From NCBI GenBank assembly GCA_900312665.1, contig ONZQ02000008.1, forward strand, positions 1,054,001 through 1,118,000: a stretch of 64,000 nt of DNA. Reading direction: 5' to 3'. Each line of letters begins with the position of its first letter. The stretch's first letter is position 1. The position numbers were made by a program, and so were the translations under genes. Below the pieces are notes generated by a model that had not been told where the DNA came from, searched no databases, and was given only the letters and a program-made list of their open reading frames with translations. Below are positions 9,319 through 21,886 of this stretch, one piece after another. This stretch comes from Cephalotrichum gorgonifer. Its lineage: Eukaryota; Ascomycota; Sordariomycetes; Microascales; Microascaceae.

Positions 9319-11283
9319 CTAGTTGGTGGCGGGCCACCGGGGAGCGTTGATGATGAAGCCCATCAGGCAGCCGGAGATGATACCCGTGGCGGGGAGGGTG
9401 ACGAACCAGCCGAGGTAGATCCAGGCGACCATGCGCCAGTTGATGGACCTCCAGTCGCCGTTGCAGAAGCCGACGCCGACGGTGGCGCCGGTGATGCACT
9501 GGGTGGTGGAGACGGGGAGCTTGAGGCGCGTGGCCATGACGACGGCGATGACGCTGCCCATCTCCATGGAGAAGCCGCGAGAGGGCGACTGGAGCGTGAG
9601 GCGGTTGCCCAGGTTCTTCATGATGTTGTAGCCGTAGGTCCAGAGACCGATGACGATGGCGGCACCTCCGAAGAGGCTGTCTCGGTCGTTAGCTGCCTTG
9701 GCCTCAGGTTTAAAAGGGAGGGTCTCGGTGTGGAAACTTACAGAATCCAGGTGGGGACGCTGGCCTTGCCCGCAGGCGGGAGGACACCGGAGCTCCAGAT
9801 CTCATAGATGGTGGCGTAGGGTCCAATGGCACTGATTGACACTGTTAGCATGCGAATTGACTGTTGTGAGGGGGTAGAGTGATAAACTTACTTCGCGACA
9901 TCATTGGCACCGTGGGTGAAGGAGGCGGTGGCAGCAGTCATGATCTGGAGGAAGGTGTACATGTACTCGGCGCGGTTGTCAAAGCGCTGGGCGCGGGCGT
10001 GCATCTCCTCGACATCGCCGGCGAGAACGCTCTTCTCCGACTGGGAGCCGACGACGTCCCTGTCGACACCGCGGAGCAGGGCCCACTTGACGTACCAGAA
10101 GAGGACCTTGCCGCTGTGCCAGGGGCCGTCGGGCTTGGGACCGACCAGGGACTTGTGCTCGGGCTGGGACTCGGCCTCGACCGGGGAGACGGAGCCGGGG
10201 ACCTCCTCGCCGTCGGAACCCTTGGAGACTTCCTTGCTGGAGCCCTGGGCGTCGACGACGCCGGCGGCGGCCTCGAGGTCGCCGGGCTGGGGGTTCCCGC
10301 CGGCTCTCTGGGCGGTCAGCTCCTCGCGGGTGAGGCGGCCGGCGTAGAAGTTGCGGACGGGACCCGTGTAGTCGGCCGGGGGAGGGGGAACCTCGCCTCT
10401 CCTGAGGAGCAGGGGGCCCATGAAGATGTGGTACCACCTGAGCTCCCAGTCGGCGCAGACAATGGTGCGGTAGAGCCAGGGGACCAGGGTGGCGGCGACG
10501 AGGAGGCCGAAGCCGACGCCGACGCCGACGATGACGCCAGGGATCTGGGCGTCGGTGAGGTTGACCTTGTAGTTGCCGCCCTTCCAGATCAGAAGCATGG
10601 CGAGGAGGCCGGCGGCGACGGCGAAGTAGACGGGGACTGCGAAAAGGCCCTTCCTGACGGGGTCCTTGCGGAGGAGGACGGCGTACTTTGTGATGAGGAA
10701 GATGGCGGCGGCGAAGATGCCGGACAGGACGGGGGCGATGATCCAGGCGAGAAAGACTTGGACGACGCCGCCGGTGATGACGGCGGTGGGGCCGTCGGCC
10801 GGGTTGCCGACCCACTTGACGTTGTTGGCGCCGACGGCGGCGACGCCCATGCCCAGGACGCCGCCGAGGATGGAGTGGGTGGTGGAGACAGGGAAGCCGA
10901 GCTTGGTGGCCATGGTGAGGAAGGTGGATGAGGCGATGACGGCGCAGACCATTCCCAGCATGAGGAGCTCCGGGGTGTCGGCGAAGGCCTCCGTGTCGAC
11001 GACCTTTGTGCGGATGGTGTCGGCCACGCGGGCGCCGACCCCCAGGGAGCCGGAGAACTCCATTATGGAGGCGAGGAACATGGCCTGGAGGTATGTGAGG
11101 GAGCGGGCGGCAACGGAGTTGGCCCAGGAGTTGGCGACATCATTGGCGCCTGGGGAGGGGTGTTAGTCGGTGCCGGAGGAGAGCAGATATTGGGGGTAGT
11201 CAGGGCTTACCGATGTTCCAAGCGTCCAGGAAGGCGAAGATGGTTCCTATCGCGAATAGGTAGTCATACTGGTGGAGAGTCAT
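9319..11283 (-). CDS. PHO-4 family sodium/phosphate symporter (Pho89-like)
   Basis: Plasma-membrane high-affinity phosphate transporter of the PiT/PHO-4 family. Reconstructed exons are 11283-11211, 11149-9892, 9831-9742 and 9676-9319. The introns (60-65 bp) have canonical ends and preserve frame, giving 592 residues, close to Pho89 and N. crassa PHO-4. The N-terminus reads MTLHQYDYLFAIGTIFAFLD. Both copies of the inverted-repeat signature are present (AWNIGANDVANSWA early; THGANDVANAIGPYA in the second half), each with many membrane helices. A long charged cytoplasmic loop lies in the middle (about nt 10000-10400). The second intron falls inside the second GANDVA motif. The family is usually induced by phosphate starvation and alkaline pH. 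A TATA-like element lies 238 nt upstream of the ATG, and CACGTG sites occur further upstream. Confidence 0.93.
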
Positions 11284-11520
11284 GACTGGAGTTGGACCTG
11301 TCTAAGACAGGATTTTGGTCGGAGAAAGGAGGGAGGAGGAAAGTTCGCCTAGAGGGCGAGTTGGGAAAGAGGAGAGAAGAGAGGAGTTTCCCTTGGGGCC
11401 AAGCTTGTGGGACTTGGACTTTGGGAGGGAGGGAGCGGACAGGTGAGTCTGGGAGAGAGATGATGACGGGAACGTGAAGGATGAAAGGGGGATGGAGGAG
11501 AGGGGAGAGAGGGTCGAGAA

Positions 11521-11527
11521 TTATATA
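11521..11527 (-). promoter_or_regulatory. TATA-like element upstream of the phosphate transporter
   Basis: TATATAA on the minus strand, 238 nt before the transporter ATG. It is followed in the direction of transcription by a long pyrimidine-rich leader (about 11510-11300), a common fungal core-promoter layout. Confidence 0.4.
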
Positions 11528-14500
11528 CTTCCGTCGTCTAACCCTCCCTTGGCATGGGTAGAGAGTATTAGATGACCCTAAGCTTCCAAGGGGGGCCATG
11601 GAGAGGGGGAGAGAGTGGAGTTCGTCTTCGGAGAGTACGAGTACGAGTACCATACATAGTGACAAGGGTGACTTTGACGGACAGGAAAGTATCCCGATCC
11701 GTCGACCGCGGGGGGCAATTGAGCACACGACCAACCTAACTTTTTTTCTAGTAAAGTATTTATCGCCGACCGAGGAAACGTCTTAGTGGGCTTTGGTGCA
11801 CTAGGCTAGAAGGACAGGGGGGGATGCAATGTAGTGTACTTACACTAGAAAGTTAGCAGAAACGGGGGGAGGAGTGTATGAAAGTGGGGAATGGGGGGGA
11901 TTCATGGTTCCAAGCCTAGCTGCTGAGTAGCTGTCTTGGCAGGTATAGTACACCAAGGAAAGAAGGATACCCTGAAAAAAAAGCTGGCTGAAGACCCATG
12001 GCGCGGATCCCGAGGTAGGCGAGTGCTTGGACTCGCTTGAAAGAATGCCCGGGACGACGCGGCCGGGCACAAGCAGGTCGCGCGGAGAGCGCCAATGTCG
12101 TACGAAGTAGCACGGAAGGGCATACGCATCCCTTCCCGATATAGCTACCGACCTCCCAGGGGGGGCGTGTCGGTGGTGAGTGTAACGTAGGAGGGTGTGG
12201 CTTAAATCTGGGAAGTCCGATCTTTACGCTTACACTTGTGAGTGTAACGCACGAGGGCAGGCACAAGTCAATCGTTTAGGATATCCTGTGACACATGTGC
12301 TTGGCAGTCAATACTCGTGCTCGTACCCGTGAAATCCTGTGGATCAGCAACAGCACGAGGGGTATTCCTAAAACGAGACACTTTGAGTTTCCAGAATAGA
12401 AGTGGCGTTCGGAAGCGAAACGCTAGTAACTATCTCTCTTCTTCTTCGGGGAAGTCCTGGAGCTGTGTAGTATATCGATCCATCCGCCGCAGTATTAGCA
12501 GTGGCAAGAATTCACAGATCAGATCCACAAAGAGAGATCTACCCCACTTGTACTAAACTCCCAGCGCACGTGTGTATCCTGTGGATGTGTGGGAAGTGGC
12601 GGGGTCTCGATTTTTTTTCTTAAATAGAAAACACCACTAAAAATAAAGATAGAGATAAAGACGCGGCCGTCAAACGTGGTGCTAGTGCCCCCTCGCTCAG
12701 TGGCGGGGAAAGGAGGAGAACGAGGGATGAGAGTAAGTTATTCCCACTTTTCTGCTTCATGGAGAACAAGTGTGACCTTGGTTAGCTTCGGCTCGTTGGG
12801 GCAGATGGTCGTGTGCCGACATGGGCAGGGAGAATCGTGGATGTCACTCGTTGCTCGTAGTTCTACGTACGAGGAAATGCTCGGTCCATCTGCAAGTATA
12901 TCTCGTACGTACATGTAGAGAAGGAGGACGAAAGTGGGGCAGCGGGCGTAGAATATGTACGAATACAGTCCCTCGACGTTTGTATATATCCCTTGTCCGT
13001 TCGGTTTACCGGTGTCCAAGACTGTAAGTAAAATACTTACTGGCATCACTCCCGCCAAACTCGCTATGCTTGGTTCTCGACCTGGTCAATAAAACCCCAC
13101 TAAGTTTGCCCAGACGTTAGGAGTACTCCGTATGGAGTATACAATAGAAGTGCTAAGAAAAACGTCACTCCGCCCCGACGTTGAAGAAAAAAACCAGGGG
13201 AGGGGAAGAAGGATAGCTTGCTCCCAAGCACGAAAGGCAAAAGAAAGCGTGAGCCAATGAGACGTCGAGGACGAGACACACGTTGAAGATCTGGGGAATC
13301 TGATTGGGGGGAAGCTTGCCCCGTTCGCTCAATTTGACTGCGGCTCAGTTTTCGCTTCTTTCCTCTTTTCGCTGCGCCAAGGGGTATGGTTATGTGTCTG
13401 TGTGGGGTGGCGTGGGCCGGGTCTGCAGAGGGGAGGAAGGAACGAGGTACCAGAGTAGAATTTTTGGCGAATCAGAGGCCGGAATTCCACCACGTGTGTC
13501 GAGGGCGCCGAGCTTATTTCTACGCGCTTGTGCGGGAAAATTGGAGCTGAGCTGTCGGTTTTCATGCTCGTACCTTCCCTCTCCCCAGCCACCCCGCCCT
13601 TTGTCAGAGGTTATTATCACTGCTCTTCGAGGTTTAGTGGAATGAGTCGACCAGACCGCCAGGTGGGGCGTCAGTCTCATCGTTTGTTGGACAGGCCCAT
13701 GGTTGGAGAGGGGAGCGTCTCTCTCCCCCACGTGTCTCGAGTCTTTGGCTTTCCTGTGAGTAGCGGGGTATATCGATCGGATGGAGAAATGACTTTCGTC
13801 TACGAGTACGTAGGGGCAAATGCATCTAGGATGATGCGATATCCTGGCTGGAGAGGACCGAGCCCAGGATGTTTCTTACACAGAGCATATCCCCCGAACC
13901 ATGCGTCTTTCCCCTCCCAGTTAATCCCCCTCCCCCGCGCGTCTTTTTCCTCATATGGCGAACGACCGAGGGATACTTCGTATATACCCCCAGTATTATT
14001 ATCCTACTCGTTGTATCGGACGCACGAACATGAGGATCAGCTCAGGTCCGCTCCTCAAACACATGTCGTCCGCTCGGTAAACGCATTCGGACTAGCGCCG
14101 ATCCCGGGACCACGATTCCGCTTCTGGACACCGTTGAAAGCTCCAGGAGCCAATCAGCTTGCTGTGTTTCCCCACGCTCTCTCCCCCCTCCTCGGAGCTC
14201 CACTCTCAGCAACAGGCATATCTCCCTCCACTGCTTATTCACGTAGCCCCTATCAGTGACGGTGCGAGGATGCGTCCTCCTAAGGGGGGAGTTTCGGGCG
14301 GCCTAGATGTCGTTTCGAGAGCAGCTTGGGAGGCCAAAGGATCATGATGCTGCTTTGGTGGCAGCCGGAGGTGATTCGAGAGTTATTTTCGTCTAGAGCA
14401 GCAGGGACGTATGTTTGCGGGGGATATGCGCACTTTATGCTAGCTCCCTGTTTCTCTCTTGATAGCTTATACGTTTGCAAAGTGTCGTATAACCGACCTT

Positions 14501-16953
14501 AACCAGTTGATACAAACCCATACCACATCTGTTGTCCTTGCTTCATGACAAAAAGAAGAAGGAGACTCAATCATCACCGAAGGGCACACTGCAAACACGG
14601 ACTAGCACTCTCTCATCTGGTCATGGCTGGTGGTGCTGTATCCCTGGCCGGCGCCTTTCTTGACTGAATCTTGCAGATCCAGGAGCGAAGTCTCCTCCCG
14701 AGACATCAAGCCATCTACCTACCAAGTTGAAAGCAGGACTTCATGGGAGGATCTTGGCCCAGAGCACTGCTGCCAGAACCTAGCTATATTTTTCCCTTCA
14801 ATCGAGACCTCAAGAAGGAAGCCGCGTTGATCCGCACCGATATCTACCACGTTAGCCTACCGTGCTCCGATGCTCCAGGGTGGAAACACCGAGTTACCAT
14901 CTGGAGCAGCGGCCTGCCTCTCTCCGTAGTTATCAAGTTCGTATTATAACGTAAAACGGCTCATTCATGGCCCTCGGTCTCGAGAAACGGTATCTCTCTC
15001 CTCGCCGCCGTCTTGGCCCGCCCATCTTCGACCATCACCGTCACCGAGCACGCGACTCTTTCCCCAATTCAAACCCCCGACAGCCCAGACTCAAGTCGCT
15101 AATAATAGGAGCTTCGTCGAACAGGTACCGAGATGGCCCTCTACCACGCTACTTGGGCTTCCGGGCAGGGGGGAGGGGGGGAAGGGGGTTGGTCTCCATC
15201 CCCCGCACTCCCCCGTCCCATATGCACACCCCCTCTCCCGAGAAGTCCCGGTACCTCTGAGGCAAGCCCGGGCGGGATGGGTAGGGTGGACCTGTGGGTA
15301 GTGCCGCAACGGGCTGGGGATCCCCAGCAGGGGACAGGGTGGCTGATGGCTCCGCGGCCGAGAGGGGAAAGTTATCACACGAGCAGTTGTGTGATTTGTG
15401 GACCTCTCACTCATCCTTGGTATATGTGCTGCGGAATATCCCCCTAAGCGAAGGGGGGGGAGGGGGCAATATGCTGCCAGGTTAGGCCACCGAGGTCCGT
15501 GGGGGAATCATTTACGAGAAACTCATGGCATGTTAATCCCGCGTTGAGGCCTTTACATCTTTGTATTACCAGATGGCTTTATGGAAGAGGCTTCTTATGG
15601 AGTCAGGCCACACGTGGACCGGAAACCGCGGAGAAGTCTCTCATCTATCAAATCTCCCCGTTCCCCGTCCTAGTACCGGCTGTACCTATTCATCCCTCCC
15701 TTGACAGGTCTTTAGACAACAGTACCCAGCTAGTGGTTAAAAGCCTGAGTAAATTACCACTGAGAATTTGTCTTATGTCCCATGGAGATATTAGCGAATA
15801 AGCCAAACTCAAATCTCAAGTCTTACTAGACCCGAGAGAAGCGCCCGAGAGATTAGGGAGAACAGTAATACTGGCCTCTGGAAAGCAAGGGGGGGTTAAG
15901 GTTATGTTAGGCGTCGAGAATTTCAGCCAAAGAGAGCCACGGAAACGAGCACATGGGCTCTTCCACCACTACGGGACGGGGCCGGACCGGGCGACCCACT
16001 TTACGCAGCGGAGAGCCAGGGCAGAGCCCGGCGGCTCCGTGGGGCAGCGGACACGAAATCGCGAGATAAGTCCTCAGGGAAGGAACATCAAATGATTGAA
16101 ATGAAAAGAATAAACAGGATGTTTGAAGGCTGTTCTTGTATGTGCGTTGAGCTTCTTGGCCCTGCTTCGTGCTGTCGGGATATAGAGGGAGGGAAACGAG
16201 AGAAGGGGGGAGGAATGGGGGAAAGGAAAGCGTGTCAAGCGGAGGGAGAAGAGGGGATGGTATTTAACTGGTACGGACGCAACACTTCGCTACCACCGCC
16301 CAATAGTGGAATCCCCGACGCTATCGTCCGTGAATGCCGGAGCTTCTAGCCGGGGTCTCGACGGTAAGTGGTATGTGGCATGGGGGGAAGAAAGATAATG
16401 CTCTGGCCATACCCACCTCCAATCCATCATCCACATCCACATCCCTGAACACTCACAGGCACTAAACCTCCCAACCCACCCCCTATGGCCCCCTCACATC
16501 CTATACACTTCACCGGCCTCTCAGGCGTTACCTACTTCTCTCAAGTATAGTAATAACTCCCAAGCGTTACCCACTTCCTGCGTTAGCCATCTCTCACGCT
16601 TTGCCTGCCTCCCAGACCCTCCCTGCTCTCACATCCTCACAGCCCTCCCAGGCAGCAAACACCAAAAAGGGTATCGACCAAATGTATAAAAAAACAAAGA
16701 AATACACTCTCACAACAATAGTTACAAAAAGGTATTATATCACAAAGCACTCCCAAGTTTCCCTCCCAAAGTTTCGTTTCCCCCCAAGCCATCCCCTCTC
16801 TCCTCCCCCCCTTACCCCTAACACTTCTTCCAACATTCAAACCTTCCTCATCATGACACTTCCCGCAAAAAAAAACACCCATGCCAACCACTAACATCAC
16901 ATCACCCCCCTTCCCTCTCCACCCTCCCGCTATCACCATGCTAAACGACCCTA

Positions 16954-16968
16954 CCCCCCCCCCCCCCC
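16954..16968. repeat. 15-C homopolymer
   Basis: Fifteen consecutive C, 59 bp beyond the pro11 stop codon, in a C-rich 3' flank. Confidence 0.9.
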
Positions 16969-17026
16969 TCCTCACAATCCATCAGCCCTGGCCCCCGAGC
17001 ACACTCAAACACACATCAACAAAAGC

Positions 17027-19865
17027 CTACTGCCTCGCAAACACCTTCACAACCCCGTCCCCGCCCCCGCTGACAACCCACTTCCCGTCCGGGCTCCACA
17101 CGACGGAGCACACGCCCTCCCCGCGCATGACGCGGTGGTTCGTGATCTCCTGCGTGCACGACCTCTTCTCGAGGCTCCAGAACCGCAGGCTCGCGTCGTG
17201 GCCCGACGTCACGAGCTCGCGCCCGTCGGGGCTGAGGGAGAGGGAGGATATCGACGCCGGGTGGGCCCACATGCTGTATGTGCATTGGCCTGTTTCGTTT
17301 TCGTTAGTATTTGTTTGATTCGAGTAGAACCGTAAAATAGGGGGTGGGGGGAAGTCCCAGTGAAAGATAGAAACAACAAGGAGAGGGAAAACTCCCCAGC
17401 GTAGGAAGATAGAATCGCCACAGGAAGAAAGAGAAAGGGAAAAAAAAACTCACCGCTGTTAGCGTCGAAAAACCGCACGAACCGGTCCTCGTGGCCAGAG
17501 ATAATCACCCCTTCCACCCCCGTCCCCGCCATCCCTTTGCCCCCCGTCGGCCCCGCGCTCGTGCTCCCCTCCTCCTCCGGCAGCGCGCCCCCGTGCTGCG
17601 CCTGGTCCAGCCCCGCCGTCGTCGCCACCACGGCGTTGACGCTCGTCTTCATCGTCCCGTCGTACGTCTCCATGCTCGCCAGGCTCCCGATCTGCTCGCC
17701 CGTCCGCGTGTCGTACACCAGTATCGCCGCGTCGGAGTACGACACCACGAACGACTCGCCCCCGCCGCCGAGCGGGTAGATGCACGTCGGGCTGGCCCCG
17801 CTGACGTCCCCCTCGGGCCGCGTGATGGTGTGCAGGAGCGTGTGGTGGAACGGCGAGTTCGTCGCCACCGACGCCTGCGGCCCGTTCGTGAACGCGCTGC
17901 CCGAGCTCATCGAGTTGCCCCGCACGCGCCCACCGCTGCCCGGTGGTCTCCGCGGCCCGGGGCCGGGCTGCGGGGAGCCCAGCCGCGGGGGCATACTTAT
18001 GGCCCACACCTTCACCGTGCCGTCTGCCGAGCCGGATACGAGCAGGATCCGGTCCGTGTTGCCGAACTGGCTGGACTTCGCGGCGCCGAAGACGGAGAAG
18101 ACGGTCCCTGGTAGCACGCAGAGCCCCCACACGGCGTCGTCGTGGCCCTCCAGCGTGGCTTTCGGGTCTACCCTGCCGCGCTCCCAGACCCGGATCGTCG
18201 AGTCCTGCCCGCCGGAGAATATCCATCCGTCGCCCTGCGCCCGCCCGCCCGTGACGAAGTTTGGAGACGGGCTCCACGCCGCGAGGGACAGGACCGCCCC
18301 CGAGTGGCCGCGGTGCGTGAAGTTGGCCGTCACGTCTAGGTCGGACACCACGCCCGAGGAGCCGAGACTATCGAGACGGGGGATGTGGAATCGCTTGATC
18401 ATGCCGTCGTCACTGCCGGTGCAGATCTCGGGCTCCGCGGGGCTCCCGCCTCCCGAGAAGATGACGCTCCTGACGGTGTCCAGGTGGCCCCGGAGGCCGA
18501 ACCTCCACTTGAAGTTACCGCTGTCGGCCTGCTGATTCGCTGCGTTCAGAGACAGCTCGTTCTCGGAGCCTTTCCGCCGGGATGATGAGCTCTTCCGGCG
18601 GTGGGAGCTAGCAAAGCGGTTGGGCGACTTGGGCATCGTATCCGCTGAGGGAAAAACGTCGGTATCGGGTCGATTGGTCAGAGCAGGTTGGGGAGCTGGT
18701 GCCGATCCGACATCGGAGAAGTCCCACGCATCAGACTCGGCGGCAGGTGGTTTGTTGTCGCCGCCCTGCGTCCCGGTTTGGGTGGCGCCGAACGGCTCGT
18801 TGACGTGGTTCTGCGCCGGCTGAGCCTCCTCGCCTTCCCGGCCGGCACCCGAGGCTGGGGCCGACCACTCTTGGCCACCTGCAAATAGCGGCGCCTGGGG
18901 CTCGTCGGAAGATCTAGGAAACGGTTGCGGCTGGACTTCGGTGATGCGGTTGTGGGAGTTGAGAGACGTGTGGATGGGTTCGGATGAGACGTGGTTGGGG
19001 ACGGGGGCCGGACGAGACGAATTGATCTCGCGCTGGTGGCTCTGAGCTTGCCGATTCTGTAATGCGTATGCGTGTTGTTCCAATTGATGCTGCTGCTGGG
19101 CCGAGGACATCCCGAACCCGTCGCCCTCTCGAGAATCGTCGAACGAGGGCAAAGGGGGCGACTCCCGGGGCGGTAGGGGATTCGCCGGCGTCATCATCAG
19201 ATAGGTGAATTCGTTCTGGCATTGGTCGAGGAACGACTTGAGCTCCTTGCGCTGAGACTCGTCCTCGGGCTTCGCGGCGCGCTCGGGCACCTCGCCCTCA
19301 GCGGGTTCCTTGACCGCTATGAAACCGTGTCAGCTGAAGGAGATGCAAACGCCGGGGAAAGGACCTGATACTCACAGCCTAGCTTCTCCTGTATCATGAC
19401 CGAGCGGCTATCCTTGTCGGCGTGGACGTCGTCGGCCGGGTCTCGCTTGCCCTGCTCCTTGAGCTTCCGCTGCAGGAGCTTGATATACTTCTTGGACGCA
19501 TTCTGAGTCGCATCTCCCCTCTTGAGCTTGCCTTCCAGCTGTGCTATCCTCGCCTTCATCTCCTGCTTCTCGATATCCCACGAATTGCGCTCGCGTTCGT
19601 GGCGGTGCCACTCGGATTGGAGGAAGCGCATGACACCTGTTTGTTTTCGCGGCGGTTAGACATTTCGAGGGGACGCCCACAACGGCGGCAAAGGTACGGT
19701 CGCGCGATACTCACCTTGTAGGGTATATTCGGTCCCGGGTGGCCTGTTCGGCACGTTCCCCTGCTGCTGTTGCTGTTGCTGCTGCTGATGTTGCTGCTGC
19801 ATCCCCTGGCCACCCTCCCCGCCACCGCCATTACCGCCATTGACCATTATGTTCTGCCAACTCAT
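17027..19865 (-). CDS. pro11: Striatin homologue PRO11/HAM-3, STRIPAK scaffold
   Basis: Scaffold subunit of the STRIPAK phosphatase complex, required in filamentous fungi for hyphal fusion and fruiting-body development. Exons are 19865-19715, 19636-19376, 19316-17454 and 17289-17027. The introns have canonical ends and preserve frame, giving 845 residues. The N-terminus (MSWQNIMVNGG) has a Gln-rich tract. It is followed by the striatin caveolin-binding/coiled-coil block (VMRFLQSEWHRHERERNSW, then KKYIKLLQRKLKEQ). A long Ser/Pro-rich linker leads to C-terminal WD40 repeats (GLRGHLDTVRSVIF, LEGHDDAVWGLCV, LLVSGSADGTVKVW, SLSPDGRELVTSGHDASL, WSPDGKWVVSGGGDGVV). The final two WD repeats lie across the last intron. 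Identity is strong. Confidence 0.95.
19745..19800 (-). repeat. CAG/CAA tract encoding the PRO11 N-terminal poly-Gln
   Basis: A trinucleotide-rich run (CTG/TTG on the plus strand) in exon 1 encodes a Gln-rich tract of about 17 residues with single His interruptions. A length polymorphism between strains is likely. Confidence 0.8.
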
Positions 19866-20597
19866 ACACGCGGGGGGACCTCGACCGAGGCTTGTTGGAC
19901 GAAGTTTGGGCGTCGCAGCTAGAAATGGTCGGCCAGTTCGACCCGATTTCACCGTTGTTCGTTGGGGGTTCTCAGCATGCGATTGGGCATTTGCGACACA
20001 GATGGGACTCGGGAAAGGGGGCGCGCTAGAGATGTTTCGTCCAGTCTGGCAACAAGATGCCTCCGTCGTCGTCGTCGTCGTCGTCGTGAGACTCTCCAGT
20101 CAGAGAAAAAAAAGGTCGAGGTGTCGCGATAATGTTGAGCCTTGGCTTCCGAGTCGACGGGATTTCGCGTAGATAGCTTGCCGCAGGGGGAAAATCACAA
20201 ACAAAGGTGCCGCGTGGAGCTTCTCGTCGAGGGCGTTAGCCTAAGGCGTGGAGTTCGATTCCTTCTTGCTTCAGGCTTCAGGGTGAGGCGGCAGCAACTG
20301 TCGATAGGAGACAAAGGTGCTCAAATTCAAGGTGTTGCTTTGCCGCCGCCAAAATGGTGGGCCAATCAGAGACCGCATACGGAGCTTGGACCTCAACCTA
20401 AGGCACCAACAGCCTCAGGGGTCCTACTTAGTCATCACACTATCACTCGTTGAGGGATTGTCTTTGTTGCGACAGATGTCTAAGACTCAATGACATGGTG
20501 GCTAAATTCTAGGGCCGCCAATTGCTGGATGAAGGGTTCGGTTCTGTCTTATGCCACACAAGGAACGGACCAGCGGACTTCTTTTTTTTTTAATAAG
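19866..20597. other. Intergenic: pro11 promoter and rad14 3' flank
   Basis: 732 bp between two minus-strand genes. Apart from the GTC microsatellite and a T-run at 20582-20590 near the rad14 stop, nothing was recognised. A GTTCGATTCC near 20252 was checked as a tRNA T-arm and does not fold. Confidence 0.55.
20063..20088. repeat. (GTC)n microsatellite in the pro11 upstream region
   Basis: About eight perfect GTC units lie 200 bp upstream of the pro11 ATG, probably in its 5' leader or promoter. Confidence 0.85.
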
Positions 20598-21886
20598 CTA
20601 GAACTCCATCTCCTCAACCTCCATATCGCACTCTAGGCACTTTCTCACCGTCATGCCATCCTCATTCTGTACCGCCGTGCCCCAATTATGGACGTGCTTC
20701 CCCCCTGCTATCGTATCGCCGAACTTGGTCGGGCCTTTCGCCCCCGACTGCTGGCGTCTAAAGGCTTCCGTCCTAGTCTTCTTCTTCAGGTCCAGCAGCT
20801 TCTCCTTGAACTTGGCCTCCTTGCGCTTCTTCTTTTGCTCCTCGCGCCGCTCGAACTCGGCGTCGAGGGCCTCCGCCGAGCCCCATTTCTTCTGAACGGC
20901 GTACTCCTCTACCTGATACCGCAGGAAGAGCATCATGTCGTGCCAGTGAGACTTGTGTGGGTTCGGTTTGTTCAGATGAGGGAGGAGTTCCTCGTCTCGT
21001 AGCTCGGCTGTGCAAAAAGGTTAACACTCCAGCTCCGTGTAAAAGAGGCAGCAGGATGGGGCGGTGGATGGCGAGACTCACGGTCTGTCAACAAGTAATC
21101 CTCCTTGCACTCCGTCTTCGTCAAGAGCGAGTACTTCTCCGGGAATTTGTCCTTGCAGGCTGCGCAGACACAACAGCCAAAGACCTCTTCCCACACGAAA
21201 TCAATCTCAAGCCCCCCACACTCCCTGCACTTCTTCCTCGCGGCCTCGTCCTCCAGAACGCTCAGCCCCGGCTCGAACGGCCCCGCCTTGTTCCTCTTCA
21301 GCCTCCGTAGCGTCTGTAACCTGTCCCACTCCTTCGCCGTCATGTGCTTCGGCCTGGTCGGGTCCGACGTGCCGGACTTCAGCGCCGAGTTGAACGGGTC
21401 GTCCTCCGTTGTGATGAACCCTCCTTTCGTATTCGTCATGCTGCTCATGTTGTAGTCGACGAACTTGGCGAAGTTCTTGGCCGCCTTGAGGGGACCGTCC
21501 TGCGACTGGACCCTGCCGTCGCGGTTGCTGGCCGGGACGGCGGGCGCGGCGGGGGACTTTTCGGAGGCGGATATGGAGGAGAAGGGGCGCTTGCGGCCGG
21601 CGCCGGCGGCGGTTATGCGGACGTTCTCGGACTCCATTATGCCGGTCGAGGTCTTGGGGGGGGAGGAGCGATTGCCGGAGTTGCTGAGCTCCGCCTCTCT
21701 CGCCTGTCGGATGGCTTTTGCTCGGAGGCGGTTCTCGTCCTAGCGACGTAATGAGCAACGAAATCCCGAGTGTGGGAGTATTGTGTATTAGGGCGAGGAC
21801 TGCGAGGTGGCCCATACCATTCGAGTTGTTACGTCGGCGCTGCGGGTGGGCGCTGCCCCCGAAGGAGGGGTTGCGGATGGCTCCAT
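20598..21886 (-). CDS. rad14: Nucleotide excision repair protein Rad14 (XPA)
   Basis: DNA damage recognition and verification factor of nucleotide excision repair in the nucleus. Exons are 21886-21818, 21739-21082 and 21007-20598. The introns (74-78 bp) have canonical ends, giving 378 residues. The start reads MEPSATPPSG. An N-terminal segment ENRLRAKAIRQAREAEL is typical of the family. The XPA zinc finger is C194-x2-C197-x17-C215-x2-C218 (CRECGG ... CAAC). It is followed by the conserved winged region (KTECKEDYLLTDPELRDEEL across the second intron, then NPHKSHWHDMMLFLRYQVEE). The Lys-rich helix RREEQKKKRKEAKFKEKL and the C-terminus with KCLECDMEVEEMEF complete the fungal form. Confidence 0.95.

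Larger units (their letters stand above)
11284..17026. other. Gene-poor stretch of about 5.7 kb
   Basis: No open frame here carries a recognisable domain or a convincing spliced model. The longest, 243 codons at 13528-14259, is Pro/Ser/Arg-rich with no family features and is treated as spurious. Four CACGTG E-boxes lie at 12567, 13491, 13729 and 15611. CTCGTAC/GTACGAG words recur (11635, 11641, 12320, 12867, 12902, 13567). A 15-C run is at 16954-16968. The first kilobase belongs to the phosphate transporter promoter and the last few hundred bases to the 3' flank of pro11. The middle may hold unrecognised non-coding transcripts. Confidence 0.5.

Noticed and set aside
9879..10931. 350-codon Asp/Gly-rich ORF opposite the phosphate transporter
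   Set aside because: The repetitive GDGG composition is the antisense of hydrophobic transporter codons.
13528..14259. 243-codon ORF in the gene-poor region
   Set aside because: Starts inside unremarkable DNA, Ser/Pro/Arg-rich, with no family features, splice structure or promoter.
20220..20280. tRNA-like GTTCGATTCC
   Set aside because: The T-stem does not pair and no D-arm or acceptor could be formed.
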